This document shows, one piece after another, positions 16,334 to 24,323 of a DNA stretch of 51,989 bases (position 1 is the first letter of the stretch; every line of letters begins with the position of its first letter). The stretch covers positions 1 through 51,989 of the forward strand of contig NZ_QGKL01000015.1 of NCBI RefSeq assembly GCF_003172895.1, in the 5' to 3' direction. The notes under the pieces were generated by a model, which was not told where the DNA came from, did no database searches, and worked only from the letters and a program-made list of their open reading frames with translations. A program made the position numbers and the translations under genes. Source of the stretch: Leucothrix arctica (GTDB taxonomy: Bacteria > Pseudomonadota > Gammaproteobacteria > Thiotrichales > Thiotrichaceae).

Positions 16334-17619
16334 GTAGGAACTTTCCTGATTATCATAGCTTTCCTGATAGGGATACGGGAGATGAAAGCTTTTGGCCGTC
16401 ATTCACCGATATTATGATGGTGATCACCATGGTGTTCCTGTTGGTCACGGTGATGGCGATTACTAATAATTGGAAGTTGGTTACCGACTTGCAAAAGAGT
16501 ATTGAAGCTCAGCGTTTAGCCGCTGAACATGCTCTGGATACTGACGCGGCAAATAGCACGTTAGAAGATCGTATGAAACTGGTTGAGCAGCGATTAGCGG
16601 GTGCAAAGTTAGAGTCTGCGAATAAGCAGCTAGTGAATGAAAAGCTACAAGCAGAGTTAGATAAAGTTCGCGAAAATATCGCAGATATTGAAAGACAACT
16701 AAATGCCAGTATTGAGTTGCTCCAGAAGCGTGATGTAACCATCAGTCAGCGTGAAGAACAGTTAGCAAATATTACGGCGGACCGTGATAAGCAGTTAACG
16801 ACATTAGCATCACGAGCAGCGGCATTGGCTGCGCTACAGCAAACACAGGTTTCTAGTCAGCAACAAGTGGCTCGCTTACAAGAGGCGTTACAGCTAAAAC
16901 AAGGTGAGTTGCAAGATGCTCGAGTGTTGTTAAAGCAGTCGCAGGTGTTAGTGAGTGAGGGTGACGACTCAAAGATTCAGTTAAACCAGGCCCTGCAGAA
17001 GTTGGCAGATACTGAAAAGCTTTTAGCAAGCACTCAAGATGGGCAAAAACGTAGTGAAGAAGCATTAGCTGCGAGCTTGGACCGTCAGGCTAAAAATGAT
17101 CAGCAGCTTCAAGCAACACTTGTCAGTCAAAAGCTTAGCGAACAGCAGTTAAACGCTATGCGTGACGAGCTTACTGCTTTACAGGAAAGCAAGCAGAGCG
17201 AGGTTGAGAACTTGGCGAGCTTGCAGCAGGAAATAGCGCGATTAAACACGCTTAGAAATGAAGATGAAACTAAGCTGCTAAGCATGAAGGGTGAGTTTGA
17301 TAGTTTGGATACAAAGTACCAAAAGCTGCTACGTCCAGCGCGCTCTAGTGCTGGCAAGGTTGTAGTGTCGGTATGGTTTAGCAAGCAAGGTGGTCGTGAT
17401 ATATACAAAATACGTGAGCAAGCGAATGGTGAGTTCCGTACGTTGACACGTAAAGAGATGGCTACTTCGCTGGCTAGGTTGAAAGATAAGCACGGTAAAG
17501 AGCTGTACGTGAAAGTTATAATTCCAGAGAATAGCGGCCTTTCGTATAATGATGCATGGACTTTTACCACTGAAATGCAGCGTGCTTATGACTACTATTA
17601 CCAAGATAATGAAGAATAA
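16330..17619 (+). CDS. MotB/ExbD-like stator protein with a long coiled coil
   Basis: 429 residues. One N-terminal membrane helix starts in FWPSFTDIMMV, with Asp27 at the position of the ion-carrying Asp of MotB/TolR/ExbD proteins. A Gln/Glu/Lys/Leu-rich coiled coil of about 280 residues (50-335) follows. A small alpha/beta C-terminal domain (about 337-429: KVVVSVWF ... ELYVKVIIPENSG ... YDYYY) resembles ExbD/TolR rather than an OmpA peptidoglycan-binding domain. If straight, the coil could span the periplasm. It pairs with the upstream MotA/TolQ-like protein (ATGA overlap). No known partner such as TonB or flagellar genes is nearby. Confidence 0.78.
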   Translation: MSRNFPDYHSFPDRDTGDESFWPSFTDIMMVITMVFLLVTVMAITNNWKLVTDLQKSIEAQRLAAEHALDTDAANSTLEDRMKLVEQRLAGAKLESANKQLVNEKLQAELDKVRENIADIERQLNASIELLQKRDVTISQREEQLANITADRDKQLTTLASRAAALAALQQTQVSSQQQVARLQEALQLKQGELQDARVLLKQSQVLVSEGDDSKIQLNQALQKLADTEKLLASTQDGQKRSEEALAASLDRQAKNDQQLQATLVSQKLSEQQLNAMRDELTALQESKQSEVENLASLQQEIARLNTLRNEDETKLLSMKGEFDSLDTKYQKLLRPARSSAGKVVVSVWFSKQGGRDIYKIREQANGEFRTLTRKEMATSLARLKDKHGKELYVKVIIPENSGLSYNDAWTFTTEMQRAYDYYYQDNEE

Positions 17620-17636
17620 AACCGATAGGATTAACT

Positions 17637-18431
17637 ATGTCTGATTTACATTTAAATTATATTCCAAAAGCGGGCTCGCTTGATGGCCGTGTGATCTTGG
17701 TGACAGGCTCGGGTGATGGTATCGGTCGGGCAGTCGCTAAAGCTTATGCGAGTTTTGGTGCAACGATTGTTTTGCTAGATAAGACGATTGATAAACTTGA
17801 GAAAGTTTATGATGAGATTACCGAAGCAGGGCACCCAGAGCCTGCTATCTATCCATTGGATATGGCTGGCGCAACGGTTCATGATTATTTAGAAATGTCG
17901 CGTATTTTGAAAGAACAGCTTAATGGTCTAGATGGTTTAGTGCTAAACGCAGCTTGGATGCCGGGTTTTGTGCCTTTTGAACAGTATGATTTAGAAATGT
18001 GGCAGAAGACTATGACTGTCAACCTAACGGCCAATTACTTAATTACACAAGCATGTTTGCCATTGCTGCTTGACTCTAAAATGGGCTCAATCATTCATTC
18101 TGCACATGAAGTGACACGTGCTTACAGTGGTGCATTTGGCATCGCTAAAGCAGGAATGGTTGCGATGATGGATATAGTTGGCGATGAATATGGCAATCCT
18201 GATCGTTTTATTCGTGTAAATAGTATTGACTCAGGGCCACTACGTACTGAGATGCGTCGTAGTAGTTACCCTGGTGAAAATAGGGATACTTTGGCATCAC
18301 CGGAGTCAGTACTAGGTCCGTACTTATACTTCATGAGTGATGATGCGGGTAGGGTTACGGGTGAGAAAGTCTCATTAGGTAAGCTTGATGCTGACTTCCA
18401 GTGGCCAGGTTTAACAACAGAACAAGCATGA
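17637..18431 (+). CDS. yciK: YciK-like short-chain dehydrogenase/reductase with altered active site
   Basis: A 264-residue Rossmann-fold SDR. The cofactor motif TGSGDGIG (23-30), the NAA motif (LVLNAAW, 102-108) and the catalytic Asn in MTVNLTANY are present. At the YxxxK active site the sequence reads F167-G-I-A-K171, so the usual catalytic Tyr is Phe. A Tyr four residues earlier (163) might or might not substitute. The family's substrate is unknown. The stop overlaps the cmoA start by four bases. Its neighbourhood with the MupP-like gene matches Pseudomonas. Confidence 0.82.
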   Translation: MSDLHLNYIPKAGSLDGRVILVTGSGDGIGRAVAKAYASFGATIVLLDKTIDKLEKVYDEITEAGHPEPAIYPLDMAGATVHDYLEMSRILKEQLNGLDGLVLNAAWMPGFVPFEQYDLEMWQKTMTVNLTANYLITQACLPLLLDSKMGSIIHSAHEVTRAYSGAFGIAKAGMVAMMDIVGDEYGNPDRFIRVNSIDSGPLRTEMRRSSYPGENRDTLASPESVLGPYLYFMSDDAGRVTGEKVSLGKLDADFQWPGLTTEQA

Positions 18432-19156
18432 TGAAAGATGATCTATTTGCTACACCACAAGATGAAGTTCCAGACTTTGTCTTTGATGAGCGTGTAGTCG
18501 ACGTATTTCCAGACATGATCAAACGCTCGGTGCCGGGTTATGAGTCTATGTTGGCAATGATGGGCGTCGTTGCACGTCAGTATGCAGAGCCTCAAGGTCG
18601 AGTATATGACCTTGGAAGTTCTCTTGGTGCATCGACACTCGCTATTCACCGCCAAACACGTGACCTCGATCTAAAGCATATCTGTATTGATAACTCAGCT
18701 GCGATGATTAAGCGTAGTCAGGCAATATTATCTCGCCACATGCCGCAAGCAGACTTAGAGTTAGTGTGTGATGATATTCAATCACAAGAAATTACTGATG
18801 CTTCAGTCGCGGTGATGAGCTTTACGCTACAGTTTATTGAAGCTGATGACCGCCTCGCTACTATCAAGAAAGTTTATGAAGGCTTGAAGCCGGGTGGCGC
18901 GTTGATTCTTTCTGAGAAAATTGCGTTTGATGATAGTCGGCAGCAAAGTCTGCAAACAGATTGGCACCATGCCTTTAAAGGCGCTAATGGTTACAGCGAA
19001 TTAGAGATTAGTCAGAAACGAACGTCCATCGAAAATGTCATGGTGCCTGATACGCTAAGTCAGCATCAATCCCGACTAACTGCAGCAGGATTTGACGAAT
19101 CTTACTGTTGGTATCAAGCGTTTAACTTCGCCTCCATCGTCGCACTAAAGCACTAA
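18428..19156 (+). CDS. cmoA: Carboxy-S-adenosyl-L-methionine synthase
   Basis: A 242-residue SAM-fold enzyme that makes carboxy-SAM from SAM and prephenate for wobble uridine modification. The SAM motif DLGSSLGAST (61-70) and the family segments FVFDERVVDVFPDMIKRSVPGY, CIDNS and YCWYQAFNF are clear. I chose the ATG that overlaps the yciK stop (ATGATGA at 18428). The frame extends upstream through a GTG inside yciK with no ribosome site. Five bases separate it from cmoB, with which it works. Confidence 0.96.
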   Translation: MMKDDLFATPQDEVPDFVFDERVVDVFPDMIKRSVPGYESMLAMMGVVARQYAEPQGRVYDLGSSLGASTLAIHRQTRDLDLKHICIDNSAAMIKRSQAILSRHMPQADLELVCDDIQSQEITDASVAVMSFTLQFIEADDRLATIKKVYEGLKPGGALILSEKIAFDDSRQQSLQTDWHHAFKGANGYSELEISQKRTSIENVMVPDTLSQHQSRLTAAGFDESYCWYQAFNFASIVALKH

Positions 19157-19160
19157 AACT

Positions 19161-20153
19161 ATGTTTAATTTTGACACCCTTTACAGTGATTTAAAAGACA
19201 CTGAGCTAGAGCCGTGGCTCGAGCATTTACCTGCACAAATTGACGCAGTCTTCGCTGAGAAAACACATGGTTTTGTGGGTGATTGGATAAAACTGTTGGC
19301 AGAGATGCCGAAGGCGCAAGCCAGTGATGTTGATTTAACGGCTGATCGAGTTCGTATCGGCCAAGCGCATGATATGTCACCAGGGCAGGTGGAGCAGTTA
19401 GAGCAGCAGCTACGGACTATTATCCCATGGCGTAAAGGACCTTATGAGTTGTTTGGTATCCACGTGAATACCGAGTGGCGTTCTGACTTTAAGTGGCAGC
19501 GAATTCAACCTCATTTATCACCACTTAAAGGTCGTACAGTGTTAGATGTAGGCTGTGGTAACGGTTATCACATGTGGCGTATGTTGGGTGAGGGAGCAGA
19601 TTTAGTGATCGGTGCAGACCCTAGTCAGTTTTTTGTTGCACAGTTTCGAGCGATTAAACAATATGCAGGCGAGAAATTGCCTATTCATTTGTTGCCGATG
19701 AAAAGTGAACAATTACCGGCATTCACGCGTGAATATAAGGGTGTTGGTTTTGATACTGTCTTTTCTATGGGTGTGTTGTATCACCGTGCATCTCCGGTGG
19801 AGCACTTCAAAGAGCTACGTAGCTTTTTAAGACGTGGCGGTGAGCTGGTGCTAGAGACGTTAGTGATAGAGGGCGATGTACAGACTACGCTAATACCAAA
19901 AGATCGCTATGCGAAAATGCGTAACGTATGGTTTGTAGCGTCAACTGCATTTTTAATAAGACTATTGGAACGAGTAGGTTTTGTGAATTGTCGTGTGGTA
20001 GATGAGTGTGTGACATCGCTAGAAGAGCAACGTGCTACTGACTGGATGAACTTTGAGTCGCTTGAGGATTTTTTGGATCCTGATGATCATAGTAAAACCA
20101 TCGAGGGGTACCCGGCTCCTCGTCGTGCGACGATTATTTGCCAGGCCCCCTAG
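19161..20153 (+). CDS. cmoB: tRNA U34 carboxymethyltransferase
   Basis: A 330-residue enzyme that transfers the carboxymethyl group of carboxy-SAM to 5-hydroxyuridine at tRNA position 34, giving cmo5U and wider codon reading. The SAM/carboxy-SAM motif is LDVGCGNGYH (128-137). The family stretches FGIHVNTEWRSDFKW, FSMGVLYHRASP and DWMNFESLEDFLDP are present. It is the last gene of the plus-strand operon and converges on the helicase gene with a 25-base gap and no clear terminator. Confidence 0.96.
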   Translation: MFNFDTLYSDLKDTELEPWLEHLPAQIDAVFAEKTHGFVGDWIKLLAEMPKAQASDVDLTADRVRIGQAHDMSPGQVEQLEQQLRTIIPWRKGPYELFGIHVNTEWRSDFKWQRIQPHLSPLKGRTVLDVGCGNGYHMWRMLGEGADLVIGADPSQFFVAQFRAIKQYAGEKLPIHLLPMKSEQLPAFTREYKGVGFDTVFSMGVLYHRASPVEHFKELRSFLRRGGELVLETLVIEGDVQTTLIPKDRYAKMRNVWFVASTAFLIRLLERVGFVNCRVVDECVTSLEEQRATDWMNFESLEDFLDPDDHSKTIEGYPAPRRATIICQAP

Positions 20154-20178
20154 AAGGGTATCGTTTTACGAGTAAGTA

Positions 20179-22092
20179 TTACTCTTCGTCAGACTTTTTC
20201 TTTTTCTTCTTACGTGGTGCTGCAGGTGCTTCGCCATCACTTGGAGGAGTACTTGGCTTGCGAGGTGCAGGCGCTGCGTCACTAGTATCAGCAGAACTTT
20301 CAAGGCTGCTACTGTCATTATTAGAAGAACGATCCTTAGGTGTTAGCTGGCGTAATTTAAGCTGCTGGCCTTGTACCCAAGTTTTGTGAAGATGCTTAGC
20401 AATCGCTTTAGGCATTCCATCAGGTAACTCAACGGTGCTGTAGTCACCTTCAATCTTAAGATTGCGGATGAATGCGCTTTCAACACCAGCTTCATTGGCG
20501 ATAGCGCCAACAATGTGCTTTGCTTCAACACCGTGATCTTTACCAACCTCTAAGCGGAAAGTAACCATGTCTGGTAACGGCTCGCCTGAGTTAGTATTTT
20601 CACGAGGTGCACGAGGCTTACGCTCTGCTCGGTCGCCGCGATCACTACGGTCGTTACGAGAATCACGATCGCCACGAGAGTTGCGGTCGTTTCTATCGCT
20701 ACGCTCACGACGAGGTGGTCTGTCAGATGTATCACGATCACGACGGTCGCTACGATCATTTGTAACTGTTGGAATATCAAGCATCTTCGCTGAAAGCGGA
20801 CGATCTTTTTGTACAATGTACGCAAGGCTCGCTGCAATTTGTTCAATGCTTAAGTCACCTTCACTTGCAAAGTCAGTAACAACTTTTTCCATGAAGTCCA
20901 AGTTTTCTTGAAGCATCACTTGCTTGATCTGCTCTTTAAACTTAGTCACACGAGTCGTACTAATCGTTTCAGCCGTTGGTAATTCAAACGGTAAAATCTT
21001 TTGATTAGTTGCGCGCTCAATCGTTTGAAGCATGCGCTGACCGCGTGGTGGAATGAACAGAATCGCTGTTCCTTTACGTCCAGCACGTCCAGTACGACCG
21101 ATACGGTGCACATAAGATTCAGTATCATGAGGCATGTCATAGTTAATTACATGACTGATACGCTCAACGTCCAAACCACGTGCTACAACATCCGTTGCAA
21201 CCATGATATCAATCTGGCCTTTACGGAACTGATTGATTGTCTTTTCACGCAGCTCTTGCTTAATGTCACCATTTAGCGCGACAGTCGAATAACCACGTGC
21301 TTCTAGTTTGTCAGAAAGCTCATGTGTCATAGACTTGGTACGAACAAAGATAATTGTTCCGTCACAAGGCTCTGCTTCAAAGATACGTGTTAACGCATCT
21401 AGCTTATGGATAGTTTTACCCTGCCAGTAGCGCTGAGTGATCGTTGTAACTGTACTTGTTTTAGTCTTGATGCGAACGTCTACAGGATCTTTAAGGTAAC
21501 GTTGAGTTAGCTTTTTGATCTGTGCAGGCATTGTTGCAGAGAATAATACAACCTGCTTTTCAGCAGGGGTCGACTTAAGGATTGTTTCAACATCATCAAC
21601 AAAGCCCATACGAAGCATTTCGTCAGCTTCGTCCATCACAACTGTTTTCAGTTGATCAAGTTTAAGAGTCTTACGATTGATGTGATCAATTACACGACCA
21701 GGTGTTCCAACAATTACATGGACATTACGCTTCAGCTGCTTCAGCTGGATACCAATGCTCTGTCCACCGTAAATAGGTAGGATATGGAAGCCTGGTAAGT
21801 TTTTAGCGTATGCCTGCATTGCTTCAGCAACTTGGATAGCTAGCTCACGCGTCGGTGTTAGAACTAGAATCTGTGGCTTAGATTGGTTTAAATCAATCTT
21901 GGACAATAAAGGGAGTGAGAATGCTGCCGTTTTACCTGTACCAGTCTGAGCTTGACCTAGTAGGTCTCTGCCTTCTAAAAGCGGAGGAATACTCTCTGCT
22001 TGTATTGGTGATGGGTATTCGTAATCGATAGCGGACAGAATTTGCTCAGATAAGCCTAATTCCGAAAAAGGGGGGGTGTTTTGCTCTGACAT
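20179..22092 (-). CDS. deaD: ATP-dependent DEAD-box RNA helicase DeaD/CsdA
   Basis: 637 residues from the ATG at 22092; a GTG five codons upstream is in frame but less likely. The helicase core has FSELGLS with the Q motif, AQTGTGKT (48-55), TPTREL, DEADEM, SAT, ARGLD and HRIGRTGRAG. An Arg/Asp-rich low-complexity segment (about 440-500) follows. Next comes a DbpA-like RNA-binding domain (VGKDHGVEAKHIVGAI ... VELPDGMPK). The tail is acidic/Ser-rich and ends in six lysines. It unwinds structured RNA in ribosome assembly and cold adaptation. The long upstream gap could hold a cold-shock leader. Confidence 0.95.
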   Translation of the reverse strand: MSEQNTPPFSELGLSEQILSAIDYEYPSPIQAESIPPLLEGRDLLGQAQTGTGKTAAFSLPLLSKIDLNQSKPQILVLTPTRELAIQVAEAMQAYAKNLPGFHILPIYGGQSIGIQLKQLKRNVHVIVGTPGRVIDHINRKTLKLDQLKTVVMDEADEMLRMGFVDDVETILKSTPAEKQVVLFSATMPAQIKKLTQRYLKDPVDVRIKTKTSTVTTITQRYWQGKTIHKLDALTRIFEAEPCDGTIIFVRTKSMTHELSDKLEARGYSTVALNGDIKQELREKTINQFRKGQIDIMVATDVVARGLDVERISHVINYDMPHDTESYVHRIGRTGRAGRKGTAILFIPPRGQRMLQTIERATNQKILPFELPTAETISTTRVTKFKEQIKQVMLQENLDFMEKVVTDFASEGDLSIEQIAASLAYIVQKDRPLSAKMLDIPTVTNDRSDRRDRDTSDRPPRRERSDRNDRNSRGDRDSRNDRSDRGDRAERKPRAPRENTNSGEPLPDMVTFRLEVGKDHGVEAKHIVGAIANEAGVESAFIRNLKIEGDYSTVELPDGMPKAIAKHLHKTWVQGQQLKLRQLTPKDRSSNNDSSSLESSADTSDAAPAPRKPSTPPSDGEAPAAPRKKKKKKSDEE

Positions 22093-22629
22093 GCGGCAGG
22101 GTATCACTGATATATTAAGGGCACAGATTCTACTCTATTTTTAGTACAAATGTTGGGAATATTTGTTATTGTGATTTTTGATTTTTTATCAACTTTTGAT
22201 TAAGTGCTAGCTTACTAAGCAGTCTGTCTTTATTCTGATTGTTATGTAGTATTCATATATTACAGTTGTTGATTTAATGCTGTACCATGCATCCTGTTTT
22301 TGTCTCATCCGTTACGTTCTTACTTACCGAGTGAACTAAATTGATTGGGCATCATACTAGAAGTAGATAGTAGAGCTAATTTAAATTGGGGGCATAAGGT
22401 CTAGTTATTGACTAAACTAAACCTATTATCTATTTATTAAATACGTGAGGGCTTTTGGCCGATAAGCTACCTGTTATAGTGAGCGTTAAGTTTCCATTCA
22501 GCGTGTGCATTGTAACTTAGGATAAATAGCATTAATAAGTCGCCAACACACGTATTAAATGGCTCTGAAGGGACATAGCCACGGGCTGATGTTCAATGAT
22601 TAATGATCGAATCGAAGAACTAATTATTT
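22093..22629. other. Divergent intergenic region between deaD and the GlxA-type regulator
   Basis: About 537 bases with no convincing reading frame. It must hold the promoters of both divergent genes. I see AT-rich runs near 22140-22200 on the deaD side, and a small TGGCT/AGCCA hairpin near 22560-22583 on the regulator side. No promoter is clear enough to call. Long leaders are usual for cold-shock helicase genes, so part may be transcribed 5' leader; that is inference. Confidence 0.4.
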
Positions 22630-23586
22630 ATGAATAAATTTACTGCCTCGCCTAGAGTGGCGATTTTAGCCTACGAAAACCTTGACGCATTCGAATTTGG
22701 ATGTGCTGTTGAGTTGTTCGTTACTCCTCGTCCAGAACTAGAAGCTTGGTATCAATCAGATATTCTTGGTCTAACGGATGCGCCTGTTAAAGCAGCTGGT
22801 GGTATCACTGTTCAAACAGATAAAGTCGTTGATGACTTAGCTGAATACGACATGATGGTTATTCCTGGTTGGACTGGCATCGACGTAAAGCCACCAGAGC
22901 ATCTAATTGATGCATTATTAGAAATGCACCAGCGTGGCGGACGTATCGTTGCTCTAGGTCTTGGTGTATTTGCACTAGCAGCTACTGGTTTGCTAGATGG
23001 CAAAAAAGCGACGACTCATTGGTCTCAAGCTAAGTCATTCACTGAAATGTTCCCTAAAGTAAACTTCGTTGATAACGTTCTTTACACTGGCGAAGATAGA
23101 ATGCATACATCTTCTGGGCAAACAGGTGCGATTGACTTAGGTCTGCACATGATCAGACAAGACTACGGTGCTCATCGCACAAACGTTGTATCTAAGGATT
23201 TGGTTGTTTCTTCTCATCGTGATGCAACGCAATCACAGTTTGTTGAGCGTACACTTCGCCAGCAGCACGGTCGTTTGCATGAGACAATTAACTGGGTGCT
23301 TGAAAACCTAGATAAGCCTTTGAATGTGACTGAAATGGCTGAGCAGGCGTGTCTTTCTCGTCGTAGCTTTGATCGCCAGTTCCGTTCGACAGTAGGTAAG
23401 AGTCCTAAAGAGTGGTTGATCCATCAGCGTATCAACTTGGCTCAAGACTTTTTGGAAACGACAAATTACAGTGTTGAAGAAATCGCTTCTTCTACAGGTT
23501 TCCAGACAGGCATGAACCTGCGTCATCACTTTACTCGTTTATTAGGTTTGTCACCTACACGTTACCGCGCTAAGTTTTCTCAATAA
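22630..23586 (+). CDS. GlxA-type transcriptional regulator (DJ-1/PfpI-like domain + AraC HTH)
   Basis: 318 residues. The N-terminal glutamine-amidotransferase-like domain (about 8-170: RVAILAYENLDAFEFG, MVIPGW, LLDGKKATTHW) is a sensor module in this family. The C-terminal AraC/XylS DNA-binding domain (about 215-315) has two helix-turn-helix motifs (MAEQACLSRRSFDRQFR and EIASSTGFQTGMNLRHHF, LSPTRYR). At the place where relatives have CTGA the sequence reads GLGV (about 110-113), so the nucleophile-elbow Cys is absent. No obvious target lies next to it. The ligand is unknown. Confidence 0.88.
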   Translation: MNKFTASPRVAILAYENLDAFEFGCAVELFVTPRPELEAWYQSDILGLTDAPVKAAGGITVQTDKVVDDLAEYDMMVIPGWTGIDVKPPEHLIDALLEMHQRGGRIVALGLGVFALAATGLLDGKKATTHWSQAKSFTEMFPKVNFVDNVLYTGEDRMHTSSGQTGAIDLGLHMIRQDYGAHRTNVVSKDLVVSSHRDATQSQFVERTLRQQHGRLHETINWVLENLDKPLNVTEMAEQACLSRRSFDRQFRSTVGKSPKEWLIHQRINLAQDFLETTNYSVEEIASSTGFQTGMNLRHHFTRLLGLSPTRYRAKFSQ

Positions 23587-23636
23587 TAGAACGGTAATAA
23601 GTGAGTGCAGTCATATACAATATCTTAAAGATGGCG

Positions 23637-23664
23637 TAGACTGCACAGACTACCAGTTATGGTA
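23637..23664 (+). promoter_or_regulatory. Putative ssrA promoter
   Basis: TAGACT (23637-23642), a 16-base spacer and TATGGT (23659-23664) lie seven bases before the first base of tmRNA. The -35 overlaps the right arm of an 8-bp inverted repeat GTGCAGTC (23605-23612) / GACTGCAC (23639-23646), which might terminate the upstream gene or bind a regulator. Confidence 0.5.
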
Positions 23665-23671
23665 TTTACAT

Positions 23672-24027
23672 GGGGGCGACTTGGCTTCGACGTGGATAAC
23701 AAACCCTGGGGAGCATGCAGTGAGGTATAGTGATCACTTAAATCCACGCTATAATTTATAGTTGCTAACGATAACAACTACTCTTTAGCGGCGTAAAAGC
23801 CTGCTAAATTCCCTTAAGTGTTCGCCCGCAGGCGCTAACTGGGAATCATTAATGCGGTATCGCGTGGAGGACTGTACAGGGCCGAAACGTTAAAACCTAA
23901 CTGTAATCGCGGATACCTTCTCTGCCCGTCGAGGTTGTATTTGCTAAATTAATGACGGATTCTAAGCATGTAGCGCCTTCAGGCAGCGTGTTTGCGGACG
24001 CGGGTTCGATTCCCGCCGTCTCCACCA
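23672..24027 (+). ncRNA. ssrA: Transfer-messenger RNA (tmRNA)
   Basis: A one-piece tmRNA with SmpB rescues stalled ribosomes and tags the nascent chain for proteolysis. The 5' end GGGGGCGACTTGGCTTCGACG and the 3' T-arm GGTTCGATTCCC plus acceptor CGTCTCC-ACCA are canonical. GGGGGCG (23672-23678) pairs with CGTCTCC (24017-24023), and CCA is encoded. The tag frame starts at GCT 23764 and reads ANDNNYSLAA, then TAA at 23794-23796. The tag ends in LAA, as ClpXP and ClpAP require. The 3' end is a known integration site for mobile elements, and a small integrase-like remnant lies just beyond. Confidence 0.97.
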
Positions 24028-24059
24028 CTATACTGTCTAACTGATATAAGAAAATCTAA

Positions 24060-24094
24060 AAACCCTTACGGCCTAACGCTTTAAGGGTTTTTTT
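24060..24094 (+). terminator. Rho-independent terminator of ssrA
   Basis: AAACCCTTA (24060-24068) pairs with TAAGGGTTT (24082-24090) and runs into further Ts. It is oriented for ssrA. Confidence 0.85.
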
Positions 24095-24186
24095 ATGTCT
24101 GTAGTAATCTAATATAATTCAGTAGTATTTACCCCTCAATGGGGTAAATTGGGGGGCTTCGATTTTTAGAGTAGAGATACTCCAAA

Positions 24187-24252
24187 ATGAAGCGAAGCCT
24201 TACAGATAAGATGGCTAAGCCAGCCGAAGGTGGAAAAACCAAAGAAATATGA
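24187..24252 (+). pseudogene. Possible tyrosine-integrase N-terminal remnant beside ssrA
   Basis: A 21-codon frame reads MKRSLTDKMAKPAEGGKTKEI then stop. The LTDK...AKPAEGGK pattern resembles the N terminus of P4-type (DUF4102 arm-binding) integrases, which commonly sit just downstream of the tRNA or tmRNA gene they use as target. The rest of the integrase is missing; beyond the stop I see no continuing homology. A hairpin with arms ATTTACCCC / GGGGTAAAT (24127-24149) lies in front. The short match means this is suggestive only. Confidence 0.45.
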
Positions 24253-24263
24253 TGGTGCTAACG

Positions 24264-24296
24264 AAGAAAGCCCCTCATGTGTATGAAGGCCTTCTT
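24264..24296 (-). terminator. Hairpin after the barrel gene, possible terminator
   Basis: On the minus strand AAGAAGGCC pairs with GGCTTTCTT (one G-T pair), 28 bases past the stop of the outer-membrane barrel gene. The 3' arm is T-rich but there is no separate T-run. Confidence 0.4.
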
Positions 24297-24323
24297 TAGT
24301 CAACGGTTGATGATAGGTAAGTC

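Noticed and set aside
15347-17619. Zorya (ZorAB) anti-phage defence module
   Set aside because: The motor-like pair is similar in kind, but no ZorC, ZorD or ZorE effector gene is next to it, and the neighbours are housekeeping genes.
20567-20911. Arg/Ser-rich plus-strand frame opposite deaD
   Set aside because: Antisense shadow of the Arg/Asp-rich low-complexity segment of the helicase.
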